From Tropicimonas sp033101155 (GTDB lineage Bacteria > Pseudomonadota > Alphaproteobacteria > Rhodobacterales > Rhodobacteraceae), in assembly GCF_033101155.1 (NCBI RefSeq), contig NZ_JAWMPX010000016.1:1-64000 (forward strand): 64,000 bases of DNA, read 5' to 3'. The notes beneath the pieces were generated by a model, which did no database searches, was not told where the DNA came from, and saw nothing but the letters and a program-made list of their open reading frames with translations. The stretch's first letter is position 1; each line of letters begins with the position of its first letter. Made by a program: the position numbers and the translations under genes. Of this stretch, positions 1 through 8,431 are shown one piece after another.

Positions 1-447
1 GCAGTTTTGGCCCAAAAAATGAAAGTTTTTTGAAACTCACATAGATTCAATAAGTTACGTTCCAAAATTTCTTCACCGCCACTCCAGTCGTCCTCATTCC
101 CCTCCTCGCCACGCCTGAAATCGCCCCGAAAACAGGCCTGAATCAGATTCGTTTTCGGCGATTCCAGCGAGTCTCCCCGTTTGAGACCCGGATTTTTATG
201 CGAATCCGCCCGGATCACGCGTCCCGACTCGGGCACCCCGCAAACACTAGCTCTACAGCCCCCTTATATAAGTAGTATGACATCCGCCCGATAGCTGTCC
301 GGTGCCGCCAAGCTTCCGGTTCTTCTCCCCCACCGCACGGAGAAAAGCTGGCAAGTCCGCATCACGCATGCCGCCATGCAGAATACAGCCTTCCCCAGCT
401 CCGTTAGCGCTGCTATGAGGCCCGCGCACATATTAGGAGAAGGACCG
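1..447. other. Non-coding left edge and asd leader
   Basis: No credible gene is visible here. The first 100 bases are AT-rich compared with the rest of the window, then composition returns to normal. Open frames run through the last 70 bases into asd, but they lack a ribosome binding site and add residues foreign to the family. The asd ribosome binding site (AGGAGAAGG, about 435-443) lies just before the chosen start. A TATATAA-type stretch near 266 could be part of a promoter, but no convincing -35/-10 pair was found. Confidence 0.6.
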
Positions 448-1470
448 ATGGGTTATCGTGTCGTTGTCGCTGGTGCCACGGGCAACGTGGGCCGCGAAAT
501 GCTGAACATCCTGGCCGAGCGCCAGTTCCCTGTTGACGAGATTGCAGCTCTGGCCAGCCGAAAATCTCTCGGCACCGAAGTCAGCTTTGGCGACACCACT
601 CTCAAGACCCAGGATCTCGACACCTTCGATTTCGAAGGTTGGGATATGGCGCTCTTTGCTGTCGGCTCTACCGCCACAAAGACCTACGCTCCGAAGGCCG
701 CGGCCGCTGGCTGTGTGGTGATCGACAACAGCTCGCTCTATCGCTACGAGCCAGACATCCCGCTGATCGTGCCCGAGTGTAATCCCGACGCGATCATGAA
801 TTACCGGAACCGAAATATCATCGCGAACCCGAACTGTTCGACCGCTCAGATGGTCGTGGCACTCAAGCCGCTGCATGATCGCGCCCGGATCAAACGTGTG
901 GTCGTGTCGACCTACCAATCCGTGTCCGGCGCCGGCAAGGAAGGCATCGACGAGCTTTGGAACCAGACCAAGGGCATGTATGTCCCCGGCCAGGAAGTCG
1001 AGCCGTCCAAGTTCCAGGCCCAGATCGCCTTCAACGTCATTCCCCATATCGACGTCTTCATGGAAGACGGGACGACCAAGGAAGAGTGGAAGATGGTCGC
1101 CGAGACCAAGAAGATCGTCGATACGTCGATCAAGGTCACGGCCACCTGCGTCCGGGTTCCGGTCTTCGTCGGACATGCGGAGTCGATCAATATCGAGTTC
1201 GAGGATTTCCTCGACGAGGACGAGGCCCGCGATATCCTGCGCGAGTCGCCCGGGATCATGGTCGTCGACAAGCGCGAAGACGGCGGTTACGTCACCCCGA
1301 TCGAATGCGTCGGCGAGTTCGCGACCTATATCAGTCGCATCCGGCAGGATTCGACCATCGAGAACGGCCTGAACATCTGGTGTGTCTCGGACAACCTGCG
1401 CAAGGGCGCCGCCCTCAACGCGGTCCAGATCGCCGAGCTTCTGGGCAACCGCGTCCTCAAGAAGGGCTGA
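448..1470 (+). CDS. asd: Aspartate-semialdehyde dehydrogenase
   Basis: It makes L-aspartate 4-semialdehyde by NADPH-dependent reduction of aspartyl phosphate, the branch point to lysine/diaminopimelate, threonine and methionine, in the cytoplasm. The 340-residue protein starts with a Rossmann fold (GATGNVG at residues 9-15) and carries the active-site cysteine in NPNCSTAQ (Cys130), followed by a QSVSGAGKEG substrate loop. Length fits the family. The ATG at 448 is chosen over an upstream in-frame ATG at 376 because AGGAGAAGG sits directly before it and the Rossmann fold begins there. It appears monocistronic and is followed by a strong hairpin. Confidence 0.97.
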   Translation: MGYRVVVAGATGNVGREMLNILAERQFPVDEIAALASRKSLGTEVSFGDTTLKTQDLDTFDFEGWDMALFAVGSTATKTYAPKAAAAGCVVIDNSSLYRYEPDIPLIVPECNPDAIMNYRNRNIIANPNCSTAQMVVALKPLHDRARIKRVVVSTYQSVSGAGKEGIDELWNQTKGMYVPGQEVEPSKFQAQIAFNVIPHIDVFMEDGTTKEEWKMVAETKKIVDTSIKVTATCVRVPVFVGHAESINIEFEDFLDEDEARDILRESPGIMVVDKREDGGYVTPIECVGEFATYISRIRQDSTIENGLNIWCVSDNLRKGAALNAVQIAELLGNRVLKKG

Positions 1471-1499
1471 GTCGCCGCGAGCGGATGAACTGCGAAAGA

Positions 1500-1532
1500 T
1501 CTCGGGCGAGAAAGGGATTTCTCCGCCCGAGA
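1500..1532 (+). terminator. Strong hairpin downstream of asd
   Basis: A long near-perfect stem (TCTCGGGCG-AGAAA pairing with TTTCT-C-CGCCCGAGA, one bulge, GGGA loop) begins about 30 nt after the asd stop. There is no U-tract, so it could be a Rho-assisted or 3'-end-stabilising structure rather than a canonical intrinsic terminator. Confidence 0.5.
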
Positions 1533-1711
1533 CCGACCTAAACGCACAGTTAACACAACGTAAACCTGCGCAAATCCCGAAAAAACCTTGACCTGAAGGC
1601 TTGTGATCCGTCTTGTCGATAGCGCCAGTTTGGCGAATGAGTCGAGTCGCACTGCCATGCATGTCGACACATTGAAGCTGTTTTAAGAGCCGTGTTTTCG
1701 GGGGATTAAGG

Positions 1712-1912
1712 GTGCATCAGACAGGTTCAGGGCAACGGCCCAAAATTCGTGTTGCGATCCCGTGGATCAGCTTCAACCCGTTGAACCAATTTCGCGCTCA
1801 CCGAGCGGCAAACGCCGCGAAGACACGACGCAATGCGCTCAAGGCTGAGATTTCGAGAGATATGTCGGTGATTGCGCCGCCGCCGCTGCGGCGCCAGATG
1901 GCCTCGAAATAG
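1712..1912 (+). CDS. Small basic hypothetical protein (66 aa)
   Basis: This is a GTG-started frame of 66 codons rich in Arg, Ala and Asn, with no signal peptide or membrane segment. I do not recognise a family. Support is indirect: a canonical intrinsic terminator with its T-run on the plus strand lies 22 nt after the stop, so something on this strand is transcribed up to there, and asd already has its own hairpin upstream. GGGGGA precedes the start as a possible ribosome binding site. The transcript might instead be a small RNA. Confidence 0.35.
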   Translation: MHQTGSGQRPKIRVAIPWISFNPLNQFRAHRAANAAKTRRNALKAEISRDMSVIAPPPLRRQMASK

Positions 1913-1934
1913 AGATTTCCCCTCCGAGACTGTA

Positions 1935-1970
1935 AGGGCGCCATAGGAATACGGCGCCCTGTTTTGTTGT
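1935..1970 (+). terminator. Intrinsic terminator
   Basis: AGGGCGCC pairs with GGCGCCCT around a 10-nt loop and is followed by TTTTGTTGTT on the plus strand. The opposite strand has no T-run, so it terminates rightward transcription and sits just before the end of the convergent carbonic anhydrase gene. Confidence 0.8.
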
Positions 1971-2654
1971 TCAGACCCGGGCGAACCGCCCCTCTTCCGG
2001 CAAGTAGTGCTCAAGCGTCCCTTCGCCGATGTCGAACCAGAGTCCGTGCAGCGACAACCGTTCCTCCTCGATCGCCTTGCGAACGAAAGGAAACTCCCAG
2101 AGGTTCTCCAGCGAGACAACCACCGCTTCCTTCTCCAACGCCCTTAGAAGAGTCGGCTCATCTTCGATATGGGCGACACGCTCGTGACCGGGGCGAAGGA
2201 TTTCCAGCCAACGCCCGATGAAGCTCTCCTTGCTCTCCATTTCCGGTGCATGCCCAGAGCACATCTGGTGGCACCCCCTGATGCCGCCGCAATCGGAATG
2301 TCCGATCACCAGGAGATGCGCCACGCGCAACACATTGACCGCATATTCCACCGTCGCAGAAGTGCCGTGCGGATCGCCGTCGGGCAGGTAGGGCGGCACG
2401 ACATTGGCGATATTGCGGTGCAGGAAGATATCCCCGGTCTCCGCGCTGAACACCTTGTTCACATCAACGCGGCTATCGCAGCAGGCCACGGCCATGATCC
2501 GCGGATGCTGGCCATCGCTGGCCAGGCGGCGATACCAGATCTTGTTGTCCCGATAGGTTGTTGCGCGCCAACCGGCATAGCGGGTGGAGAGATAAGGCGG
2601 CAGTGGTGCGGCATGGACCTCCGCCCCTTTCGATTGCTTGATATCGTCTGTCAT
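1971..2654 (-). CDS. Beta-class carbonic anhydrase
   Basis: It catalyses reversible hydration of CO2 to bicarbonate, a cytosolic zinc enzyme. The 227-residue protein shows the beta-class zinc and active-site motifs: ACCDSRVD (Cys59 ligand, Asp60-Arg62 dyad) and GHSDCGG (His119 and Cys122 ligands). HRNIANVVPP around residues 79-88 is also typical. Length is normal for bacterial beta enzymes. No signal peptide is seen. It stands alone and convergent to the small transcript on its right-hand side. Confidence 0.95.
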   Translation of the reverse strand: MTDDIKQSKGAEVHAAPLPPYLSTRYAGWRATTYRDNKIWYRRLASDGQHPRIMAVACCDSRVDVNKVFSAETGDIFLHRNIANVVPPYLPDGDPHGTSATVEYAVNVLRVAHLLVIGHSDCGGIRGCHQMCSGHAPEMESKESFIGRWLEILRPGHERVAHIEDEPTLLRALEKEAVVVSLENLWEFPFVRKAIEEERLSLHGLWFDIGEGTLEHYLPEEGRFARV

Positions 2655-2783
2655 CTCGCGACTCCGTCTGTTTCCCCATCCCTAAGATGGATTTTTACGA
2701 AATTCGAGCGCAAATCCTGCTCCGCGCACTAACCGAATGTTCAACGCCCTTCGCGATCCTGTCGGCACCCAAGGGGTGGGATT

Positions 2784-3185
2784 TTGAACAACACGGGGAT
2801 TCCGGTGGCCTATTTCGCGACACTGAACCATGAGGAACAGGTTCGACTCGATCCTGACAGTCTTGAATCGCTCTATGCGGAGCTTGGTCCCGCAGGGGCT
2901 GAGAACGTTGTCTGCCGGGCGATGGAGGAACTTGCGCTCCGCCTGGCGGACCTTGCCGCTTTGCACCGAACAGGCCAGCTGGACGAACTAACCCGTGTGG
3001 CGCGCAGCCTGATTGCGATCTCCAGCCAGGTCGGGCTCGCCAGCTTTGCCCGAGTCGCCAGGGACGTGGCGGACTGCGCAGAGGGCGACGATCCAATTGC
3101 CCTCGGGGCCACGCTCTGCCGCCTGGAGAGGATCGGGGACCGGTCACTCACAGCGGTCTGGGACCTGCAGGACCCGCCCTTCTGA
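2784..3185 (+). CDS. Hpt-like helical protein of unknown role
   Basis: This 133-residue, mostly helical acidic protein starts at TTG with GGGGTGGG just upstream. Helices around residues 25-115 (Leu/Ala/Glu/Arg-rich, with a central ARSLIAISSQVGLASFARVARDVADC stretch broken into helix turns) resemble the four-helix Hpt fold of phosphorelays. The canonical HxxKG phosphorylation motif is absent, so phosphotransfer cannot be claimed. It lies 69 nt upstream of the aminopeptidase gene and may be co-transcribed with it. The fold suggestion is inference only. Confidence 0.7.
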   Translation: MNNTGIPVAYFATLNHEEQVRLDPDSLESLYAELGPAGAENVVCRAMEELALRLADLAALHRTGQLDELTRVARSLIAISSQVGLASFARVARDVADCAEGDDPIALGATLCRLERIGDRSLTAVWDLQDPPF

Positions 3186-3254
3186 AGGCTCTTGCAGGCA
3201 GGCCGCGAGGCGTTACTGTCCAATCTCCAATCACCGGATTGAGGACTGCCCAAA

Positions 3255-4634
3255 ATGACGCTCCGCTTCGCCGAGCCCCAGGCCCCCGCGACCAAGCTTT
3301 ATGTCGTTTCGCAGGAGGATCTGACCTCCTGGCGGGAAACACTCGCGCAGGAGCCGCGCAACTGGCTGGAACGGCTCAACTTTTCTGCGACCCTTGGAGA
3401 AGTCGCTCTACTTCCGGATGGACCTGGAGCAATCGCCGTCGCTGGTTGGGGCAGCCCGGCCAAGCAAGCGCGCGGCCGGTTCCACATGGCGACCATTGCC
3501 GGCAAGCTGCCCGAAGGGACCTACGAGATCGCCACGGAACTGCCCGAAGAGTTGCTTGCCGAAAGCGCTCTGGGCTGGCTCCTCGCCGGCTATGCCTTCG
3601 ACCGCTACACGTCGAAATCCGGCGCAAAGGCACGACTCAAGGCACCTGACGGCATCAACGCCCCACTGATCGAGGCCATCGCGGCGGGCGAAGCGCTGAC
3701 CCGTGACCTGATCAACATCCCGGCCAATGACATGGGCCCGGACGAACTCGAACAGGCCGCTCGCAACCTCGCCGAGGCGCATGGTGCCGCGATCGAGGTC
3801 ACAACCGGCGATGCCCTACTCCCGGCAAACTTCCCACTGATCCACGCCGTCGGCCGCGCCTCCCCGCGTGCGCCGCGCCTGATCGACATGCGCTGGGGGG
3901 ACACCGGTCCAACCCTCACCCTCGTCGGCAAGGGCGTCTGTTTCGACACGGGCGGGCTCAATCTGAAGCCGGGCGCTTCAATGGGGCTGATGAAGAAGGA
4001 CATGGGCGGGGCGGCCAACGTTCTCGGGCTTGCCTCCATGATCCTGTCGCTCAAGTTGCCACTTCGCCTGCGCGTCCTGATTCCGGCAGTGGAGAACTCG
4101 GTGTCCGGCAACAGTTTCCGCCCGCAGGACGTGCTGCCCTCCCGCAAGGGCCTGACCGTCGAGATCAACAATACCGATGCCGAAGGTCGCCTCGTCCTCG
4201 CCGACGCGCTGGCGCTGGCCACCGAGGAGGACCCCGACTGCCTGATCTCCATGGCCACGCTCACCGGCGCCGCCCGCGTCGCCGTCGGGCCGGATATCGC
4301 ACCCTTCTATACCTCGCAGGAGCCCATGGCTGCCGCCCTCGGGCCCGCCGCCGCCCGGGTCGCCGACCCGGTTTGGCGCATGCCTTTCCATGAACCATAC
4401 GAATCCATGATCGAACCCGCCGTCGCGGATCTCGACAACGCTCCAAAGGGCGGCATGGCCGGCTCCATCACCGCCGCGCTCTTCCTGCGCCGATTTGCCG
4501 AGGGCGCCCGCAATTACAGCCATTTCGATATCTATGGCTGGCAACCGGCGGCCGCTCCGGGCCGCCCGGTCGGCGGCGTTGGACAGGGCATCCGGGCCAT
4601 ACTCGACGCGCTTCCGGAGGTGCTCGAGCTGTGA
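3255..4634 (+). CDS. M17 leucyl aminopeptidase family protein
   Basis: It removes N-terminal amino acids from peptides in the cytoplasm using two metal ions. The 459-residue protein has the full M17 catalytic set: GKGVCFDTGGLNLKP (225-239), KKDMGGAA (247-254, metal-binding Lys/Asp) and NTDAEGRL (306-313). The N-terminal domain is short and divergent compared with E. coli PepA. The next gene starts inside its stop codon (GTGA overlap), so the peptidase and an NlpC/P60 hydrolase are translationally coupled, pointing to peptide or murein-peptide turnover. Confidence 0.93.
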   Translation: MTLRFAEPQAPATKLYVVSQEDLTSWRETLAQEPRNWLERLNFSATLGEVALLPDGPGAIAVAGWGSPAKQARGRFHMATIAGKLPEGTYEIATELPEELLAESALGWLLAGYAFDRYTSKSGAKARLKAPDGINAPLIEAIAAGEALTRDLINIPANDMGPDELEQAARNLAEAHGAAIEVTTGDALLPANFPLIHAVGRASPRAPRLIDMRWGDTGPTLTLVGKGVCFDTGGLNLKPGASMGLMKKDMGGAANVLGLASMILSLKLPLRLRVLIPAVENSVSGNSFRPQDVLPSRKGLTVEINNTDAEGRLVLADALALATEEDPDCLISMATLTGAARVAVGPDIAPFYTSQEPMAAALGPAAARVADPVWRMPFHEPYESMIEPAVADLDNAPKGGMAGSITAALFLRRFAEGARNYSHFDIYGWQPAAAPGRPVGGVGQGIRAILDALPEVLEL

Positions 4635-5461
4635 CCGACCGTCGCCTGCTGCCTGCGAATGCGCGCGTCGTCGCCTCCGAACTGTCAGATTCGCACGCCG
4701 CGCGCCGCGTCACCGACGGAAGCTGGCACCGCGTCAGCCCGCCTGTCGTTGACCTGCTCTGCACCCCCGGTGGGAAGCGTGATCGTCAGCTCCTGCATGG
4801 TCAGCGCGTCCGCGTCCTCGATATCAACGAAGGTATGGCCTTCCTGCAATCCGAGCGCGACTCCTATGTCGGCTACATCCCCGAGACGGCGCTTGCTCCG
4901 GATGCGCACGCGACTCACCGCGTTGCGGCCCGCGCAACGCATCTCTACCCCGCGCCAGATCTCAAGAGCCCCGAATCCGGTTGGCTCTCCCATGGTAGCC
5001 TGGTGACTGTCACAGACCGGACCGGGACCTGGTGTGAAACCGACATGGGCCACTTCGTCCATCACGGCCATCTCGTCCCGCTCGGCTCACCGCCCGCAGA
5101 CCCAGTCGAGGCTGCAAAAGTGCTTCTCGGTACGCCCTATCTCTGGGGCGGCAATTCCAGCGCTGGCATTGACTGCTCGGGCCTCATCCAGGCCGCGCTT
5201 TTCGCGGCGCAAATCCCCTGCCCCGGCGACAGCGACCTTCAGTGCGAGGCTCTCGGCGAGATGCTCCCCGAAAACGCGTCGCCAAGGCGCGGCGATCTCT
5301 TCTTCTGGAAGGGCCATGTCGCCCTTGCTGTCGATTCCGAAACCCTGATTCATGCCAATGCGTTTCATATGGCCGTCGCCTATGAGCCCATCGACACTGC
5401 CCTCGCCCGCATCGCCGCGAACGAGTTTGGTGCCCTGCTGGTCCGCAAGCGCCTCGCGTAG
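4631..5461 (+). CDS. NlpC/P60 (C40) cysteine peptidase with SH3-like repeats
   Basis: It is probably a hydrolase of gamma-D-glutamyl-diaminopimelate bonds in murein peptides. The 276-residue protein has two SH3-like segments (about 40-90 and 95-150, the latter ending HFVHHGHLVPLG) followed by an NlpC/P60 domain: GTPYLWGGNSSAGIDCSGL gives nucleophile Cys182, with His229 (KGHVALAV) and His241 completing the site. No signal peptide is visible, so it may act on recycled muropeptides in the cytoplasm, which agrees with its 4-nt overlap with an aminopeptidase. Confidence 0.92.
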   Translation: MTDRRLLPANARVVASELSDSHAARRVTDGSWHRVSPPVVDLLCTPGGKRDRQLLHGQRVRVLDINEGMAFLQSERDSYVGYIPETALAPDAHATHRVAARATHLYPAPDLKSPESGWLSHGSLVTVTDRTGTWCETDMGHFVHHGHLVPLGSPPADPVEAAKVLLGTPYLWGGNSSAGIDCSGLIQAALFAAQIPCPGDSDLQCEALGEMLPENASPRRGDLFFWKGHVALAVDSETLIHANAFHMAVAYEPIDTALARIAANEFGALLVRKRLA

Positions 5462-5465
5462 GGCC

Positions 5466-5810
5466 TTAGTCCACCGACCGGATCAACTTCCGCTCCAACA
5501 CGCGCAGGACCGTCTTCAGGTCGTGCCCGCGCTTGAGGATCTGGCCGTCCATACCGATCACCGCGTACATGCCCTGCCTATGCCGCAGCTTGGGGCGTTT
5601 CTCGATCCGATAGAGGGGCTGTTCCGCGGTGCGCCGGAAGATGGAAAAGACGGCGACCTCGCGCAGGAAGGAAATCCCGTAGTCCCGCCACTCCCCGGCC
5701 GCGACCATTCGGCCATAAAGCCCGAGGACAATCCCCAGTTCCTTGCGATCAAAGGCCACCTGCTCCGGCAGGCGGCCGGACATCAATGGCGTGGGTGTCT
5801 CCATATTCAT
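5466..5810 (-). CDS. DUF2794 domain protein
   Basis: This 114-residue protein is of the small DUF2794 family common in alphaproteobacteria. The core runs from FDRKELGIVLGLYGRMVAAGEW through a basic RRTAEQPLYRIEKRPKLR region. Function is unknown. The start at 5810 (MNMETPTPL) is preferred over a more upstream frame because the family begins near here and the extra 48 residues look like random Gly/Arg sequence; the ATG at 5804 is an alternative. It is convergent with the peptidase gene, with only 4 nt between stops. Confidence 0.82.
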   Translation of the reverse strand: MNMETPTPLMSGRLPEQVAFDRKELGIVLGLYGRMVAAGEWRDYGISFLREVAVFSIFRRTAEQPLYRIEKRPKLRHRQGMYAVIGMDGQILKRGHDLKTVLRVLERKLIRSVD

Positions 5811-6080
5811 GGTCCAAGATTGAATCCTTCCGCACCCGAAAATCAAGCCTTGCCGCATTTCCGCCGCAAAATGACCCCCAGCTTTCCCACTTTTCCCCGC
5901 ACCGACGCCCCAGCGCTTCGGCATATTATCGTCATGTAGAGAGCTCAGGCTCAATCCGGTGCCGCGAATTCACAGCCCCCACCCAGATCGCGGCACCGGA
6001 TCTACATGCTTCCCTTCCGACCATTGACAGTGGCCCGCCGAACGGGCTACCCCGCCGCCCTCAATACAAAGGGACTCTCC

Positions 6081-7001
6081 ATGGCACGCAGGCGCAAGGG
6101 GCGCGATATTTCGGGTTGGGTCATCATCGACAAACCCGCCGGCCCGACCTCCACCGCAGTGGTCAACAAGGTCCGCTGGGCCTTCGAGGCGAAGAAGGCC
6201 GGCCATGCGGGCACGCTTGATCCCGCCGCCACCGGCCTGCTCGCCATCGCGCTCGGCGAAGCGACCAAGACCGTTCCTTACGTGACCGACGCGCTGAAGG
6301 CCTATCGCTTCACCATCCGTTTCGGTCAGGGAACCAATACCGACGATGCCGAGGGCGAAGTGATTGCCGAGAGCGATACCCGTCCCGAGGATGACGCGAT
6401 CCGAACCGCCCTCGCACCTTTCATTGGCGACATCCTGCAGGTTCCGCCGAAATACTCCGCCGTCAAGATCGATGGCGAGCGCGCCTATGCTCTGGCCCGC
6501 GACGATGAAGATTTCGAAATCGCGGCCCGCCCCCTCTACGTCGATAGCCTGGAACTCGTCGCACGGCCCGATGCGGACACAGCTGTACTGGAGATGGTCT
6601 GCGGCAAGGGCGGCTATGTCCGGTCCATCGCCCGTGACCTTGGCGCAGCCCTCGGTTGCCACGCCCATGTTCTGGAGTTGCGCCGCATCTGGTCCGGTTC
6701 CTTCGACACCGAGGGCGCGCTGACCTGGGAAGAACTCGAAGCCAAGGCCCGCACGCCGGAGTTGGACGCCCATATTCGCCCGCTCGAAGAGGGATTGGTC
6801 GACCTGCCCCGCCTGCCTTGCACGCCCGAAGGGGCCGCGCGGTTGCGTAATGGAAATCCGGGCATGGTCATGGCGGCACCGGATGTCGAATATGGCGACA
6901 CCGCCTGGGCCGCCTATCAGGGCAAGCCGGTCGCCATTGGCATCTATCGCAGCGGCGAACTGCATCCGGCGCGCGTTTTCAACCTGCCCGAAGCCGAATG
7001 A
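6081..7001 (+). CDS. truB: tRNA pseudouridine(55) synthase
   Basis: It converts U55 of the T-loop in most tRNAs to pseudouridine. The 306-residue protein begins ISGWVIIDKPAGPTST and has the catalytic motif GHAGTLDPAATGLL (Asp47), then KAYRF and the C-terminal PUA-like region. Length is standard. The start at 6081 follows GGGACTC; a longer frame upstream has no family support. Its stop overlaps the DUF1643 gene by 4 nt (ATGA), and rpsO lies about 1.1 kb downstream on the same strand, a remnant of the common truB-rpsO order. Confidence 0.97.
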   Translation: MARRRKGRDISGWVIIDKPAGPTSTAVVNKVRWAFEAKKAGHAGTLDPAATGLLAIALGEATKTVPYVTDALKAYRFTIRFGQGTNTDDAEGEVIAESDTRPEDDAIRTALAPFIGDILQVPPKYSAVKIDGERAYALARDDEDFEIAARPLYVDSLELVARPDADTAVLEMVCGKGGYVRSIARDLGAALGCHAHVLELRRIWSGSFDTEGALTWEELEAKARTPELDAHIRPLEEGLVDLPRLPCTPEGAARLRNGNPGMVMAAPDVEYGDTAWAAYQGKPVAIGIYRSGELHPARVFNLPEAE

Positions 7002-7513
7002 TCACCCGCGAAGCGATGAAGGGCGACGCCGCCTCCTCTGCGCTTTACTCGGAGTGTGAACAGTACCGCTACGCCCTCACCCGCTGTTGGGACACGGGCG
7101 GCAAGCGGTTGCTCTACATCATGCTGAACCCGTCCAAGGCAACGGAACAGGCCAATGACCCCACCATCGAGCGCTGCGAGCGCCGTGCCCGCGCGCTCGG
7201 CTATGGCGCCTTCCGAGCCTGCAACATCTTTTCCTGGCGAGAAACAGATCCGGCGGCGCTGAAACGCGCCGTCGAACCGATCGGCCCGAAAAACGATTCC
7301 GTCCTCCTCGAAAGCTGCAACTGGGCAGATGACATTCTCTGTGCCTGGGGCGCGCATGGCGACCACATGGAGCGCGGTCAGGATGTCGGCAGGCTATTGG
7401 CTGAGACCGGTCGCCCGCTGCTCTGTCTCGGAGAGACCCGCGCCGGACATCCACGCCATCCGCTCTACATCGGCTATGGCACCCGTCCGACGCCCTGGCC
7501 AGCCAGGCTCTGA
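6998..7513 (+). CDS. DUF1643 domain protein
   Basis: A 171-residue protein with the hallmarks of DUF1643: RYALTRCWD, LLYIMLNPSKA, then NDPTIERCERRARALGYGAFRACNIF split over the first 80 residues, and WGAHG plus CLGETRAGHPRHPLY later. The biochemical role is not established. It overlaps truB by 4 nt and is probably co-translated with it. It is followed within 6 nt by the end of a convergent degraded reading frame. Confidence 0.88.
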   Translation: MITREAMKGDAASSALYSECEQYRYALTRCWDTGGKRLLYIMLNPSKATEQANDPTIERCERRARALGYGAFRACNIFSWRETDPAALKRAVEPIGPKNDSVLLESCNWADDILCAWGAHGDHMERGQDVGRLLAETGRPLLCLGETRAGHPRHPLYIGYGTRPTPWPARL

Positions 7514-7518
7514 CAGAA

Positions 7519-7812
7519 TCAAAGCGTGATGACGTCAATCAGGACGATCGGACCCGTCCTCAGCCCCTGGGCTCCACTCACTTCGGCCAGCAAAGCGCCG
7601 TCGAGCAAAATCGAGGCACCATCACCAGCCTCGTTATTCTCAGCCTCGACAACCGGCGAATCGTTCACCGTGCTGTCATAGATGACCGCAATCTGGTCTT
7701 CGCTGGTATCGAAATCGGTCACGATAGCCGGGTCGTCATCGACACTGAAGATGCCCTACACTCCGAGCGGACATCCAGAACCCAGAAGAGCCCAAAGCAA
7801 ATCGGCGGTCAC
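7519..7812 (-). pseudogene. Degraded RTX-type calcium-binding protein fragment
   Basis: Read on the minus strand from a GTG at 7812, the frame encodes a short hydrophobic N-terminus (residues 3-18), then an in-frame TAG at 7756-7758 (codon 19), then an uninterrupted C-terminal module: FDTSEDQIAVIYD, ILLDGALLAEVSGAQGL and IVLIDVITL. That module is like the C-terminal end of Rhodobacterales hemolysin-type calcium-binding proteins. The middle, where glycine-rich repeats should be, is missing. An intact shorter frame starts at 7722, but lacks the expected N-terminus. I read it as a decayed, internally deleted gene. Confidence 0.6.
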
Positions 7813-8102
7813 AGTACCCTCGACTACCAATCAAGAAACTCGGACGGACGCTGCCAAACAACGCCAAAATGGTCGAATTCTCCTGAGGCTCAAAGCAATA
7901 TGGAAATAATATATATTTCCTATGCAGCCATTCTTTGCGCCTCGAAACAAGTGAACCCCTTGGCGAAAGGGCTTCCTTCAGGAACGAGAATCATCTATCA
8001 GCCCCCATCCGCCCAGCGAATCCGCCGGACGGTGTTTCTCCAAGGGCCTTGCTGGACGACATCCCGGCTCGCGCCATGAACCCTTTAGCCAAGGAGACCC
8101 CG
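7813..8102 (+). other. Intergenic region and rpsO leader
   Basis: About 290 bases separate the RTX-like remnant from rpsO. A frame continuous with rpsO begins near 7935, but its translation is unlike the S15 family and is leader sequence. An AT-rich patch near 7901-7922 (ATATGGAAATAATATATAT) could hold a promoter. Autoregulatory structures on rpsO mRNA are known in other bacteria; none was identified with confidence here. Confidence 0.45.
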
Positions 8103-8372
8103 ATGTCGATCACTGTTGAAGAAAAGAACCGCGTCATGAAGGAATTCGCGACCAAGGAAGGCGACACCGGTTCGCCCGAAGTTCAGGTCGCCATCCTCAC
8201 CTCGCGGATCAACACCCTGACCGAGCACTTCAAGACCCACAAGAAGGACAACCATTCCCGCCGTGGTCTTCTGAAGCTCGTCGCCCAGCGTCGTAAGCTG
8301 CTGGACTACCTCAAAGGCAAGGAAGAGGCCCGTTACCAGGACCTCATCAAGCGCCTCGGCATCCGCCGCTAA
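8103..8372 (+). CDS. rpsO: 30S ribosomal protein S15
   Basis: This primary 16S rRNA-binding protein of the small subunit platform is 89 residues long, the usual size. It contains the conserved GDTGSPEVQVAILTSRI and HKKDNHSRRGLLKLV blocks, the second split across the helix 2/3 region, and ends KRLGIRR. The start at 8103 follows AAGGAGACCCCG, a strong ribosome binding site. An intrinsic terminator follows directly. Confidence 0.98.
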   Translation: MSITVEEKNRVMKEFATKEGDTGSPEVQVAILTSRINTLTEHFKTHKKDNHSRRGLLKLVAQRRKLLDYLKGKEEARYQDLIKRLGIRR

Positions 8373-8399
8373 GAGTTTTCTCCGCAAGGAGACATGCGA

Positions 8400-8428
8400 C
8401 GCCCGCCCCGCAAGGAGCGGGCGTTTTG
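8400..8428 (+). terminator. rpsO intrinsic terminator
   Basis: CGCCCGC pairs with GCGGGCG around a short loop and is followed by TTTT. It ends just before the convergent DUF1963 gene stop at 8432. Confidence 0.85.
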
Positions 8429-8431
8429 CGT

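Noticed and set aside
433..1662. A 409-codon minus-strand frame opposite asd
   Set aside because: Asd on the plus strand has all catalytic motifs and a strong ribosome binding site; the minus frame has none.
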